This document shows, in pieces, positions 1 through 11,995 of a DNA stretch of 64,000 nucleotides. Positions within the stretch are counted from its first letter, which is position 1, and every line of letters starts with the position of its first letter. The stretch is taken from assembly GCF_009017415.1 (NCBI RefSeq), contig NC_092410.1:620001-684000 (forward strand), given 5' to 3'. The notes beneath the pieces were generated by a model, which saw only the letters and a program-made list of their open reading frames with translations, searched no databases and was not told where the DNA came from. Source of the stretch: Aspergillus flavus (taxonomy: Eukaryota; Ascomycota; Eurotiomycetes; Eurotiales; Aspergillaceae). Made by a program: the position numbers and the translations under genes.

Positions 1-827
1 GGGTAGAAGCCTCCCTGGAACTGTGGTTGGGGATATCCAGGCGGCGGCGGACGGGGCATCTGGGATTGTTGTGGTGTCTGGGATTGAGGGGGAATTCCTT
101 GAGGGGCGGGTCCTGGACGAGACATGCTCTATTTTTACAAGGTCAGCGAAATCCCTTGTAGAGTCTAAAGACGAATTTGCAAGCAAGGTACGAAAGTCCA
201 TGATCTGATCAGAAGGAAGGCAACGGAAATCTCCACACGGTTTTTGCGCTGTTCGGAACAGGTCTGTGTTTACATCCGAAATAGTTCATCATAAGATCAT
301 CTTTACCGACCGCGAAGGTCGGTGGACTTGAGACACGAGCTACGACTATGGGAAGTATCTCTGATATTGTGGTTCGACTTACCCCGAGAATAGCTGGATC
401 ATCTGGCACCTGTTGAGGCTCTTGGGGTGCATCTTCCTTCTTGTCCTCGGCTACACTGATGTCCTTTACATCGCTGCCACGGAACACAATGTATTCATAG
501 ATATGTGGGGCAGGTGGAAGCTCATCTTCGGGCTTGCCTCGCCGGCCCTCGGTACCGAAGGACACGACATTCTCAAGAGCTATTGTGGAGGCTTCAGGGT
601 TGATCTCATGTAAAGTGCCCACATAGCTGCGCTGGACGGTTAGTAAGATGCACGGCCATTGTAGACGATTCAAAGGGGCAAGGAAGCGATGGAACATACC
701 GAATGTCACTCTTGGAGATCAGGTTGAACCGCTGACTGCCAGGTGTTAACTCCAGCCTAGCCGCACAAACCCTGGTTCAAGACCAGTAGGCATTGAAGAC
801 TGACCCTATAAGATGGTTCATATCCAT
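1..827 (-). CDS. Scd6/Sum2/LSm14-type P-body protein (5' part only)
   Basis: The exons read on the minus strand are 827-805, 735-700, 631-383 and 128-1; the gene leaves the window at its 3' side. The product starts MDMNHLIGQRFNLISKSDIR and continues with an LSm fold containing YVGTLHEINPEAS, a typical LSm14/Scd6 N-terminal domain (about residues 1-80), then an acidic linker and a Pro/Gln-rich stretch. In this family the LSm domain and later FDF/RGG parts bind mRNA and decapping factors and repress translation in P-bodies; those later parts lie outside the window. All introns have GT-AG borders; the third (about 254 nt) is long for this genome and could hide a small exon. The start was chosen because it gives the family N-terminus exactly. 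The sense-strand pyrimidine-rich leader upstream fits a highly expressed fungal gene. Confidence 0.88.
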
Positions 828-1206
828 ATTGAAGGGAGAGATGCGCGTCAATCGCGCAAGAGAAAAAGAAAGAAACGATGAGAGGGAAGGAAAAAGGGGA
901 AAGACGGTCGTTTATAAAGGAGAGAAATTGAGAGGAGGAAAAGGAGGGAAAGTGAAGGAAGAGAGAAGAAGAAGAAAAGGTGGAACTTCTGGTTTTGTGG
1001 TGGGAAAAGCTTTTCGGGATACGGCGGACGGGAGAAGCTCAGTGTGCAGTTCGTTCGTTTCTTTTGCCGGAAACAAGAGTATAACAACTCCACTCCGCAT
1101 TCTCCAACTTGATTTCCCCTCCACTTCTGCATGCGACAATTAATCTAGTCCACGTGAACCAATTAGCCATACAATTATCAACCGGTGATTGATCACTCTG
1201 CTCAAT
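828..1206. promoter_or_regulatory. Divergent promoter region with long purine/pyrimidine tract
   Basis: This gap separates the Scd6-like gene (leftward) from the WD40 gene (rightward). From about 850 to 990 the plus strand is almost purely A and G, so it is a CT-rich tract on the sense strand of the Scd6-like gene. Such tracts are common in promoters and leaders of strongly expressed Aspergillus genes. No protein is supported here although both strands are open for some distance. Confidence 0.45.
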
Positions 1207-2544
1207 ATGTCTCGTTCTTCCCATCGGGATGATTTCTTTCAAACTACGTTCGTCATATACCCTCCATAGAGCTTTCCCTTCTTTCTTGTCTCGCTCTCCC
1301 GTCGCTGATCTTCCTTCCCGTATTCCAGGGCGGCGCTTGACGAGCAGAAACGAAAGGACGCTAAATCTAAAAATACAAATGGAGACCCCATCAGGCTACA
1401 AAGTAAGATCTTGGCAGTCGAGGCAGACCCTCTGAATCCTGGCGCCGTATTCGTGGCGCAGAGTGGTGGCACGGTCCGAAAGATTATACTCGAAGTAGGT
1501 GCACGGTGTCCTTCTTGTTGGATGCCTCGCTGGATACGTAACTAAGCCAATCGTCATCTGCCTCGGTTCACTTGTAGACAGGTGAAACGGCTGCTCTTTA
1601 CAAAGGACCAACGGCCCCCATCACAAGCATCTGCTTTAGCCCCGACGGTCGATTACTCTTCGCCGGTTGCTGGGACAAATACGTCTGGTGCTGGGATGTG
1701 GCTTCGAAGGAAGTGAAACAGAAATACGACGGTCATACCGACTTTGTAAGAGCGGTGGTCACCACCCGACTCCAGGGCAAGGATGTTCTCGTCTCTGGCG
1801 GGGCTGACGCGCAGATCTTGGTGTTCGACATTGCCAGTGGCGAGCGGCTCTCCGTCATGAAGGGGCATGCCAAGGGTATCCAAGGACTTGTTGTAGATCC
1901 CGTCTCTTTAGATTCTGACAGCCAAGAGCTGGTTGTTTTCAGCTCTGGCAGCGATCGGGAGATTCGCCGTTTCGACATCGCCAGTGGTAGCAAAGACCTG
2001 ACGGGCACAGACGCCATCCTAGTCCATGATACGAATGTGTACAAGCTCTTCTTTGACCGGGATGCCGATTTGTGGACTGCCTCCGCAGACAAATCCGCAA
2101 AATGTCTCGTGAGAGAGGAGGGCTGGAAGCCAAACTTGACATTAACCCATCCAGATTTTGTCCGCGACGTAGTTGTCTACGAGCAGGGTGGCTGGGTTGT
2201 GACAGCATGTCGAGATGAAGAGGTTCGCGTATGGAATCGCTCGGTGAGTTCTCTTCTAGCCTGTGTGGTATGTCTAACTAATACATAAATAGACCGGACA
2301 ACTTTACCATACCTTCTCTGGTCATTTCGAGGAGGTCACAGGACTCGTACTCCTGGGCTCAACGCTGGTCAGCGTCAGTATCGATGCCACCATCCGTCGG
2401 TGGTCTTTGAGGCCTGAAGATCTCCAGGTCGCTGTAGAAAGGGCTAAGAACACATCAATCGATGAGGAACCAGAGCCAAATCCGGGATCAATGCTTACGG
2501 AGGAGGAAGAGCGCGAGTTGGCTGAGCTTTTGGAAGACGACTGA
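1207..2544 (+). CDS. WD40-repeat protein of unknown role
   Basis: Four exons (1207-1247, 1329-1494, 1578-2243, 2293-2544) give 374 aa. WD-like blades are visible from about residue 65: FAGCWDKYVWCWD, LVSGGADAQILVFD, FSSGSDREIRRFD, LWTASADKSAKC, VVTACRDEEVRVWN and VSVSIDATIRRW. The C-terminus is acidic (EEEERELAELLEDD). A beta-propeller of this kind is a protein-protein scaffold, and nothing in the sequence tells its partner. There is no signal peptide or membrane segment. The start ATG begins a short exon whose phase joins correctly to the next, and all introns have canonical borders. Related single-propeller proteins occur throughout Aspergillus; I cannot name a yeast orthologue with confidence. 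Confidence 0.85.
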
Positions 2545-2795
2545 TTGGGTTGGAACTCATGATATCCTATACATTATCCACCGAATAAAACATTTCCGAG
2601 AATAATAGTACACGGTGGCAGAAGAAAGGTAATTGGGCTAGCCTGTCCCTTAACAATTAAATCTAACCATAGAGCTAAAGTCAATGATCATATCTACAAA
2701 AATTACCCATCAGGCTCTTGAACCGGCTCCATATACACTGCGAAGCAATTTTCAGTAACTATGCTTGTATGGATTAGAAATTGGGCCATATGCAA

Positions 2796-4003
2796 TCATT
2801 CATGGAAGATCGTGGTCTTCACACCACCAAGCTCAATATTCTCATCATTCGCCTTTGGAGGCTTATCCCAGTTCCTCCTCACCCTCGCCCTGACCCACTC
2901 CCCAGCGGATACCTGTGCCTCATCCCCTTCATCCTTTTTGAGACCCAAACGTCTCAACAAGGGGCTATCCACCGTCTTTAGATCGAGCCCATCACCCGGC
3001 CTTACAAAATACAAGACACCCAGTCGATCGATATGGGCCTGATCAGGGGGCGGCGCAATCACACGATGCACGCTACTCTTCAGATACCCATTGGTCCAGA
3101 ACTGCAACGCATCCGCAATATTGACCGTGATACTATTCGGATAAGGCTTCACGTATTTCCAAGCGCCCTCAGGCGTCTTCACCTGTAACGCCGCAACAGG
3201 CTGTCGGAACAACAACGTCAAGCTCCCGAAATCCGTATGTCCGCGTGACCAGAGATTTTGATGCCGAGCATTCTCCTCGGCGCTGCGTGCCCGGTAGATC
3301 ATATACCGGAGGTGACAATCACTGGGTCCATCATACGGATGGCCATTCACAAGGTAATCCTCTGGCAACTCAAGAAGGATAGCAATCAACCGGAACAGCT
3401 TAGTGACGATGTGGTCATAGATGAACCGGTGAAACCGCTCAATCTCCTCGTAGTGCCGCAGGATCACTTCCGGGTGTGACCGTGCGTACCGGGGGATGAA
3501 CTTGAATACATTGTATAGTTCGATGTTGTCGCGCAGGCCCGGCAGGATCTCGATTGCTCCGAGTGGTCGGTAGCCGTTGTAGTTACCGGCTTCGAGGTCG
3601 GCGCGGTGTTTCAGCTTTTCGGACTCGGGAAGTTCAAACAGTTCTTGGCCGATGGCGAATTGGCGGTCGATTTCTTCGGGAGAGAGTCCGAAGTTGGTTA
3701 CGTAGAAGAACCCTGGTCTGTGTTGGTGGTTTGTATTGTATGTACCTTGGGGAATATTTACCGATGTTGTGGACTGCGTCTTTTAATTGAGCTGCTAGTT
3801 TTTCTTTCCCTCCTGGGATATCGAATTGGGAGAGATCAAGCGTGACCAGGTCCGCCCAGTCGACTGTACAATTAGCATTGAATTAACCCGTGGACGGCAA
3901 ATGACATACGCTCATGCTTCGTTTCAGGTACATGGACGTATCGTCTTAAGGTGGAGGAACTGGCTCCATCAGGAACACTGGGCTGGCGGGCTACTTCAGT
4001 CAT
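2796..4003 (-). CDS. 2-oxoglutarate/Fe(II)-dependent oxygenase, isopenicillin-N-synthase-like
   Basis: Exons 4003-3910, 3863-3762 and 3712-2796 encode 370 aa. The N-terminal DIOX_N region (about residues 35-150) contains GFFYVTNFGLSPEEID. The catalytic double-stranded beta-helix holds HTDFGSLTLLF (Fe ligands His and Asp), then SVHRV (the third ligand His) followed at a short distance by Arg in the 2OG-binding part. It is therefore a soluble non-haem iron oxygenase that couples 2OG decarboxylation to oxidation of an unknown small molecule. Length fits the family. It stands alone between a WD40 gene and a long gene-poor stretch, so its substrate cannot be guessed from neighbours. A distinct second member of this family lies at 54026-55156. 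Confidence 0.87.
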
Positions 4004-4900
4004 GGTCACTTAAGTGTAGATGTGGTCAAAGTATTTACGAAGACTGCAGGCGTAACTCTGGCCCGGACAGCGGGGAAATGGTAGATTTATACATACAATC
4101 TGCATAACCCCTCATCTGACACCTGCGGCTTGCTCTCGGCTGGTGGAGCACGGCAGATATGAGAGGAGGTCATAGGTCTGTTGGAATTAAGTTGGCGATG
4201 GTGAAAGTGTTCCCTGTGATGGCGTGAGAGGAGGAGAATAAGAGCAATCTTGCCGAGAATACATACACACCATTCTTCACATAAGCACCCATAGCAAGGC
4301 TCCTATCTATTAACTCTTAAGAATACCTTTGACGAAGCTTATTTCACTGTTTATATTCATTGCTAAAAGCGTGACACTTTCACTATGTAATCCCCGTTGA
4401 ATGGCAATGAGTCAATGATAGATCTGTTGTGGGAATGATTTAGTAGCGTAGAGTTAAGAAATAAGTAGCTCAAGACACTGACGATCTCTTTCTCTTTCTC
4501 TCTCTTTCCTCATACACGATTATTATCTTCTTTCTCATCCCCAATCTGGTCATTGAAACTGGCGTGTCAGAATCGCTTCCGAAGCTTATAGAAGAGCACG
4601 TCGGCGATGAACGACGATTACCGAGACGCAATAGCGAAAGCATATAGAAATGCCGTTGGGGTCGTCTGCTCAGTCGCCGGAGCTGACTTAGTCTTTTCGA
4701 GACTTAATTAGCCGAAGGCTACTTATGCTATTTTTCAAAGTCCTGGGACTTTTCAAAAATTGAAAAATACCCAGTTTACATGGGCAATGGTTAAGGATAC
4801 CCCCCTCTTGAAGTGCTGATTCTGAAGACTTAAGTATCTACAGGGGGACAAGCCCAATTCTTCGTAAGTGCTTGCTCACATGGCACTCCTATATAGAGAG
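4004..4900. other. Intergenic, no gene seen
   Basis: This is the 5' flank of the 2OG oxygenase. It contains a CT-rich microsatellite near 4485-4520 and AT-rich sequence after 4700. No coding exon is supported on either strand. Confidence 0.5.
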
Positions 4901-4922
4901 ATATTGACAGTGTTATTATTAG

Positions 4923-5366
4923 ATGCCTATCAACGTTCAGAATGGGAGGGTTGTTATGGCACGCGAGGGAGACCATGGTAAGTCTGCTGATGATTCAACC
5001 TGTACATCATTATGCAAACTCAAGATATAATGCCCGACATCAAATTATATAGTAATACTAACATAGAATTTAGTCAACTCCTCTGTGTGACTTTTGCCTT
5101 AGCGACCATTCGGTTGCCCTTTGCCCTGCTATGCACTATAACCAGGGCTTTATGGCCGGAATAGGTTTTCTACCTCTTATATACCATATCTATTATACTT
5201 ATTGCTCTTGAGGTATACGTATGCAAGGCAGCAGCAGCAGCAGCAACCAGCCCAGAAGGGCAAAATAACGCAAGAAGGTAAGTCAACTCTGTAGGAGAGG
5301 GATTCTTCCTTGCTAACATTATCTATCACAGGACGCTGCCTCTGTCTCCCTATAAAACTCATATAG
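4923..5366 (+). other. Candidate small spliced gene or gene relic with Gln-rich exon
   Basis: Two well-formed introns are visible: 4978-5066 and 5278-5331, each with a GTAAGT donor, a CTAAC branch site close to the 3' end and an AG acceptor. The first follows an open frame from ATG 4923 (MPINVQNGRVVMAREGDH). The second follows a CAG-repeat exon reading RQQQQQQPAQKGKITQE and leads to a short tail with a stop near 5364. I could not join the first two exons and the Gln-rich exon into one unbroken frame without guessing another intron. A charged helix-like stretch (KAKDKEIEEKEREE) further on at 5471-5537 may be another relic. No family is recognised. Confidence 0.25.
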
Positions 5367-5539
5367 GGCTAGAAAGCGACGGGACACATGGCCCAGAAAT
5401 AGGAAGACGGGATATAAATGTACTTGTTTCTTAAATTAATCTTGCCAGGCCAATACAATGTCTATAAGGCCAAGGATAAGGAGATAGAGGAGAAGGAGAG
5501 GGAGGAAATAATGTGGAGATTGTCCTTGGAGGAATAGAC

Positions 5540-6475
5540 TGTGGCTTGTTGCTACAACATATTTTGATCGCGAGATCGCATATCAAAATCGATCCATGGG
5601 TGCTGCTCGTGCTTTAAGTCCAGCCGGCAGCAAAGCTTAAGAGTGGGAATCATAAAAAGGAGCCAGATGCCAGTTATCGAGGACCGATCAACGGCTCACT
5701 TTTGTATTTGATGTCGGTAGATAATAAGAAAAATGGACTCTCTGTTTCAAGGAAGGCATTTTAGTAAATGGGGAATTGACAAAGGGAGGGGATTATGCAA
5801 AAGGTCTATAGCAAGCTATGCGGAGCAGATGTCCGTCGATCTGAATTCCAGTCGGGTGTACCCTTTAGGTTCTCTTGGAACAATTCTTTTCCGGAGTTTG
5901 GTTTGATTGTGTGTTCAAGAATGCTCAAATAGGACTATCCCTATACTTGGCCTTTGTTTGACGGTACATAGAGATCTTACAGTAGCGGAGCTATCAATAA
6001 AGGGGTTCACAGTTCGTCCAATTGTTGGACAGACAAATGCACTCCGCAGTACTACTGCAGGTAATATGCATTCGGCTGTAAGTACGAACGAATCATGCAA
6101 AACGAAACACCTTGCCACTCAGGTACGCCGTCTATTTCCGGCTCTTCAGCTGTGGCTTGAGTAGATCTTCCGATTTCCTTCCATGGATAGCCAAGTTTCT
6201 CAATCCACTGCGGGTCTGTTATTGACCATGTTCCTCGCTTAGCGGATTTTCGCTGAATCTGGTTAATTAATTATGGGCCCGAAAGCTACAATCCAGCACC
6301 TAATTGGCCCACTAACCAAATCTGGTATGCCCGTAACCAGATCCTGCAAAGAGATCAACAAAACCATGGACAACCATGGACATGAGAGCAGGGTCGCTCG
6401 GGAATATCATTTATTGGTCTGCCCCTGACCATCAGTTTCTACTCTTTGAGATTTCCCCCTCAGAGTTCCGTCAAA
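5540..6475. other. Intergenic, upstream flank of flavin oxidase
   Basis: No exon is supported. The short open stretches here lack codon bias and family similarity. The last 150 bases are the likely promoter and leader of the downstream oxidase. Confidence 0.5.
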
Positions 6476-7971
6476 ATGGGAAACGCACCAAGTTCACCAG
6501 CTCACCAATGCTTGCTCTCCGCCGTCGGGAACGACTCGTCCCTTGTGGCCTTTCCGAGCCAGCCTTTTTACGAGTCGGCCGCTGCTAACCCATACAACCT
6601 GAACTGGCCCGTCTACCCGGCCGTCGTCGCATCCCCGAAAACCTCCGAACAGGTTGCTGACATCGTGAAATGCGCCGTGGAATATGACTATAAGGTCCAG
6701 GCAAAGAGTGGAGGTCGTAGCTATGCGAACTTCGGTATGTGCGCTGCTGTGACTAGCCAACTCTCACCTCGGGCTAACTAAACTGCGCGTTATTAGGTCT
6801 CGGCGGAGTGGACGGTGAAGTCGCGATTGATATGAAGAATTTCCGGCAGTTCTCGCTCGATGACTCAACTTACATTGCCACTGTCGGGCCGGGCCTGCGA
6901 CTCAGCGACATGACACAGAAGCTCGGTGCGGAGGGAAGAGCCATGCCGTATGGCGAGGTCCCCGAGATAGGCGTCGGCGGCCATTTCACCATCGGTGGGC
7001 TCGGTACATACTCGCGTCTATGGGGTTCAGCACTGGATAATATTGTGGAAGCAGAGGTCGTCCTGGCCAACTCAAGTATCGTCCGCGCCTCCAAGGACTC
7101 CTACCCAGACGTCTTCTTTGCTATTAGAGGCGCGGCCGCGAGCTTTGGCATTGTGACCGAATTCAAAGTGAAAACTTATCCGTCGCTCAGCGAAACCGTC
7201 CAGATCAAGTACGAGTTTAGCATTGGCAGTTCCGCCGAGCGGGCAAACTTGTACATGGCCTGGCAGGAATTATGCGCGCAGAAGAACCTGACGCGCAAGT
7301 TTGACACGCGGATGGTCGTTACGCAAGGTACCATGATAATTCTGGCGCAGTTCCACGGGACGAAAGAGGAGTATGAACAACTGGGATTTGACAAAGCCCT
7401 TCCCGCTTCAAATGCCGGGAATGTGGTCGTGCTCACCGACCCGCTCGCTAGTGTAGGGTATGATATCGAGAAATTGGCCACTGGCATCGTCGGAGGGACA
7501 CCTATAAACTTTTACGAGAAGTCGTTGTCCTTCGAGACAGATAAGCTTCCGTCGAACTCGACGGCGCAGGAGCTATTCCACTATCTGGATACGGCTGACA
7601 AAGGGACCGCAACTTGGTTTGTGGTAATCAGTATAGCGGGCGGCGCAACTAACGACGTCCCTGTCGATGCCACCGCGTACGCCCAGCGGAATGTCATGTT
7701 TTATGTGGAGTCCTTTGGAATCAACCTCCTGGGCCGCGTGTCACAGACAACCGTCGACTTCCTTGACGGGATTAATAACCTTGTCAACGAGACGGTTCCA
7801 GGGTCTGATAGGAACGTCTACCCTGGATTCGTCGATCCGTTCTTACCCAATGCCCAGGAGGCGTATTGGGGCCCTAACTTGCCAAAGCTGCAAGAAATCA
7901 AGGCTGCTATCGATCCGAATGATGTGTTCCACAACCCGCAGAGTGTGCGCCCAGCGGGCAAGGGAACATAA
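6476..7971 (+). CDS. FAD-linked oxidoreductase, berberine-bridge/oligosaccharide-oxidase family
   Basis: Exons 6476-6734 and 6797-7971 encode 477 aa. The FAD_binding_4 domain (about residues 40-200) shows PYNLNWPVYPAVVASPKT, KSGGRSYANFGLGG and IGVGGHFTIGGLG. The BBE substrate domain ends with YWGPNLPKLQEIKAAIDPNDVF, a classic family tail. Members oxidise sugars, alkaloids or secondary metabolites with O2 as acceptor. Start 6476 is preferred over an in-frame ATG 30 bases upstream because intracellular fungal members begin MGN followed by a Ser/Pro-rich stretch; there is no signal peptide, so it is probably not secreted. The usual two covalent FAD anchors are both replaced: His by Arg81 and Cys by Val141. 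It has no cluster partners nearby. Oxidase or dehydrogenase function is likely but the substrate is unknown. Confidence 0.88.
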
Positions 7972-9416
7972 TTCGTACACAGGTTGACAGATCGCTGTAG
8001 GAGATAATTGTGAACATAAAACGGGATCTTGTACAAAGGGATGGCAAAGCATACGGCTAGGGAGGAAGAGTATCTATCTTATCAGATACGCGGAAGCCTC
8101 ACGCCCAGTATATAGACAGGTAATAAGAATATAATAAGTGCAAGTAGCTGTATGGTCACTTTAGGAAATATAATACAAGTGCTAAGGGACAGTTTCTCAC
8201 TAAGAACGCAAGCCATACTGATATCGTAGCTTCACTATTTCCGGACTGTGAATATTGCTGTGTAGAGTACTGATTCCCAAGCTCAGCACGAGTATCGCAA
8301 TCTTGTGATGGCCGTTTAGAGTGGTGGCCATATACTCATTAGATATCTGAAAAGTGGCCAATCATCAGGCGCAGTGATATTAGACTATTTGTTGTGTCTT
8401 ATGAACCTCACGAGCCTTATCATTGGGCTCTGCTGCCGCTACTGCGGAAGTTCCAAGCCCTCGAGCACCAAGACTCAGTGGAAAATCTCTTCGCAGAAAT
8501 GTGGACTCCGTCTCTTGCGATGAGCAGTCCGCACTGCGACAGGTTTCCTTAGCTCACAATGGACACCAATGTGTCATACCCAAGACAAACGATTCCAGGC
8601 ACAGGCAATGGAAGAACCCAGATCACTCCTCCTGGACCAAGGTGCGGGAGCGCTGAGGAAACGCAGAGAAATGAAGAAAGTATGAATATACTGGTCACTC
8701 GAAGTCATATAAGCAGACGAATATAGAGACTAGGAGAGGGAGGAGGGCGAAAAAGGACAGATGGAGGTTTACTTTCGACCAATTGGGCTGACAAGGCGAG
8801 ACTGCTGCGAAAGAAGAGTCTGCTTAGTTCACTAAAATAAATGCCATACTTTGATAGCACATATCTTGCAGCAATGTCGATATTAATGGCTGCCGTAGAG
8901 TGTGACACGTATTGCGCATTGAATAACCATTCTCTGGTAATAAGTTTCCGGGTAGACAGGGCCCTTATAGACTCTATGATCATAATACAAAGGCAGAGCG
9001 ACCATGCCTGCGAAGGAAGAAAGAACAACGTCCAACTGTCGCCCAAGGACACCACAGTACAAGCGCATGTCCCAACCCATCGAACTGTTCCTACCATGTC
9101 CAGACTCCCTCGAGGCTCAGTTATATCCGTCTTTGTCCGGAGCACACCTTTATGTTTGCTGACACTTGCTTTCGGAGAATGCTATCAAACTTCAGAGTTT
9201 CGTGTATGAGGATAGACGGCGTTTTCGATTTGATTGAGAGTCATACTCAAGGATGCGTCATCTAATGCCACCTCATAAGACACTCGAAGAATACTAGGTG
9301 CTCAAAGCTAATAAACGCACACAAATAACGAGGGATTCTTACCTCGCTGTATGGCACATCGCCCAGCATAAGCTCGTGTGCTTGATCCCTTAAGATGATT
9401 TCATCCAGGTTCTAAA
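7972..9416. other. Intergenic, no gene seen
   Basis: I find no exon with coding bias or family similarity on either strand. Several short open frames around 8700-9200 overlap each other on both strands and are most likely chance. Confidence 0.5.
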
Positions 9417-10127
9417 CTAAAGCGGGTCTTCCATTGACGGACTGTATCCTCCATCACCAATCTCTGATGGAGAGCTCCTCGCCTCAGAGAGACCGTTCAA
9501 CCGTGATTCACCCCTAGGCACCGCGGCACTTGGCGGGCTCGAATTCCTTGTTATCCCCATGAGGTAATATGCATGTACCTTATCAACGAATATCTTCGTG
9601 TCCGAGGGAAGAACGGGAGCTTCGTCGTCGTCCTCATAATCCCCCCGTATGGCCTCTATCGCATGCACCACGGAAACCTCAAAGAATCTTCGCGGGTTAC
9701 CCGCAAATACCCGAAGAGTTATATCCACCTCATTAATCCATGCTTCAAAGAGATCCACCAATACGATCGGATTTGTAGAGAGCCCATCCCATCCATTTAT
9801 CACCAAGACAACCGGCCGCCCAGTCTCCCTACCACGGGTCAGGAGTGCGGTGATGGTTCTTGGTACAGGATCAGAAGGAAATCTCCTATTAGAGGATTGG
9901 GCGAAGACGAGAAAAGGCAGTTCCTCAGAAAGTGGTCCATAGTGTCTCACGTACACGTTGCGTGTGTACAGGAGGCTGTTACGTAGATAATCTTGCCAGC
10001 CTTCCTCTTCGGAGGAGGCCCTCGCAACGAAAAGAGCCAATTCGGGCATGTCCATCCTCGTATAAGAAATAGTTGCAGCTGGCGAAAGCACGGCAGTGTC
10101 ACTTAGACTGTAAGTTAAATGCGGCAA
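9417..10127 (-). CDS. Hypothetical protein, single exon
   Basis: One uninterrupted frame of 236 aa starts at ATG 10127. It is not recognised. The central part (about residues 75-170) alternates hydrophobic and charged residues in a way that suggests a folded alpha/beta domain, for example PVVLVINGWDGLS and ITLRVFAGNPRRF, followed by an acidic patch (GDYEDDDEAP) and a Ser/Pro-rich tail that is probably disordered. No signal peptide or membrane segment is seen. It is isolated between long gene-poor stretches. It could be a lineage-specific fungal protein; a chance frame of this length with such composition is less likely but not excluded. Confidence 0.5.
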   Translation of the reverse strand: MPHLTYSLSDTAVLSPAATISYTRMDMPELALFVARASSEEEGWQDYLRNSLLYTRNVYVRHYGPLSEELPFLVFAQSSNRRFPSDPVPRTITALLTRGRETGRPVVLVINGWDGLSTNPIVLVDLFEAWINEVDITLRVFAGNPRRFFEVSVVHAIEAIRGDYEDDDEAPVLPSDTKIFVDKVHAYYLMGITRNSSPPSAAVPRGESRLNGLSEARSSPSEIGDGGYSPSMEDPL

Positions 10128-11990
10128 GAGTTGTGTTCCTATAGACAGGGTGGCGTTGCTGATCGGGGCAATTTGAAGTGATAGTGAGGAGTTGCATCGT
10201 TGAAGATTGTGGGGTCACGTTGTCAGATGCAACTGACCTGTTGGTACCCTAACACATTTCCTTCAACTCACCGGCTCAGTATAACTTTGACAATGATATC
10301 AAAAACTCATTGAAAGAATAAGTTAGTATGCAAATGGTAAGTTGTATGAGAGGTGTATATCTTTATGGCATGTCTTGACTACCACAAACGGCCACCAGCA
10401 CCTTTAGACTCTGCGCAGCAACGACGATTTCGTTTGAGAAAAAGATCACCCATTTCTCAGCGATTCCCTCTGACCGTTGTTTTCATAATTCCTCATCCTT
10501 GAAACACTTAAACATGGTGGGATTTCATGAATAGACGCAAAATATTCTAGATACTCTCTGTGATGTCGAGATATCTACTATGCCTTTGTGCCACCACTGG
10601 GGACAAACAGTGTCGCTCAATAGAACAGAATTTTTAGCAAAAAGAGCAGCTCCGATAATCTCAAGACATTAAGACATTTTATCCATCTCGTTTTGCACGA
10701 TAAGGTGGATGCTAATTAAGCCGTCATATCATCAAAGGCTATGTAGTAATACCAGGATATACACGCTATTAGCATTTCATGTCAGATGTCTTAAAGCTTG
10801 GGCATGTAACCAACTTCAAAATCACCGAGTTTCGCCTATCATTCGCACTTCTTGAAGTACCCATGATGACTTCTCAGAGACGATAATACTCATAAGATAT
10901 GTCTCCGCAAACAGGAATTCGAAACAAAACAGTAAATGCTATGAAATACAGTGACAGTATGAGAAGATGTAAGGACTAGTTGCAACATAGTCTAGCTATT
11001 AATTTCAGATGTAAAGCACATTCGAAACTGACTTGACGATGGGGAAAGCATACGTGTGGTGGCATGAGAAGCACGTCTGGAAATCAAATCCTTCATTGAA
11101 AGTTATCATAGTCTAAACCGCCACTGTACCAAACTGCTTTGATATCCAATAAGAATTAACATGTATGCCAGCTGTTAGCCATAGAACATCGCTTATTTGT
11201 AAAGTCAATATTGCAGAAAAAAGACGAGTAATGTAGGAACCGTAGTCTTAGTTTTGAAAGATTCTCGCAACAGTGAAGTAAAGAACAGCATGTCTATCCT
11301 GAGTGTCCTCAAGCTCTAGGGGTCCATTTATACGTGGCTAGATCTCCGGACCAGCAGAATCACTATTACTCGTGCTACATACATCACCTTAGACATTCAA
11401 GACATCTAATGACTAAACATTAGTCAATTGCTGACCATATTGGTGGAATATGGATTCATGGAAATTATCAACAATTACTGAACAACGCTATACACAATCA
11501 GTAATATAACGTTTAGACTAAGTGGGAGAAGAAAAGGCCATGCAGAATAAACAGAAACAGCATTACGCACAATACAAAACTCCTTCCATGCTACATAATA
11601 AACCGCACGAGAATATATCCATGCAGAACCGAACTGCCTATGTGCCATAGCACTTACAGGCTTACAGCAATTTAACAGGTCGCCTAGCATCTACGCGAAG
11701 TTCAATCTTGACACATATATCCCATGTCACGTTGCCATTGGTTGGATAACCTACAAGCTCCTAAGACTTTCTATTTTATGAGGAAGCAGCTCTGATATCA
11801 ATGAGAACCCGATTTGACTCACGTGAAGCCTTTTTTGGTAAAGCCGCCTGCCTAAACTAGCAGTACCGGCAGAATTTAGCCCTAAGTTCCAGGACATTCG
11901 GATGCTTCATACGCTTTCACCAGCGATTTAAAGGCTATTTATATAGTGGATCCCTTCCTCAGTGGTAAATTTGAGGATATATGGCCTCGT
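10128..11990. other. AT-rich gene-free stretch
   Basis: The sequence is AT-rich, broken by stops in all frames, and carries no recognisable exon. It may be old transposon or decayed sequence. Confidence 0.45.
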
Positions 11991-11995
11991 TGATC

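Noticed and set aside
848..1143. Overlapping open frames on both strands in a purine/pyrimidine tract
   Set aside because: Low-complexity AG/CT sequence lacks stops by composition; the encoded Lys/Arg or Phe/Ser/Leu-rich strings are artefacts.
8705..9209. Two overlapping open frames of 146 and 122 codons on opposite strands
   Set aside because: Neither has family likeness, good start context or plausible amino-acid composition.
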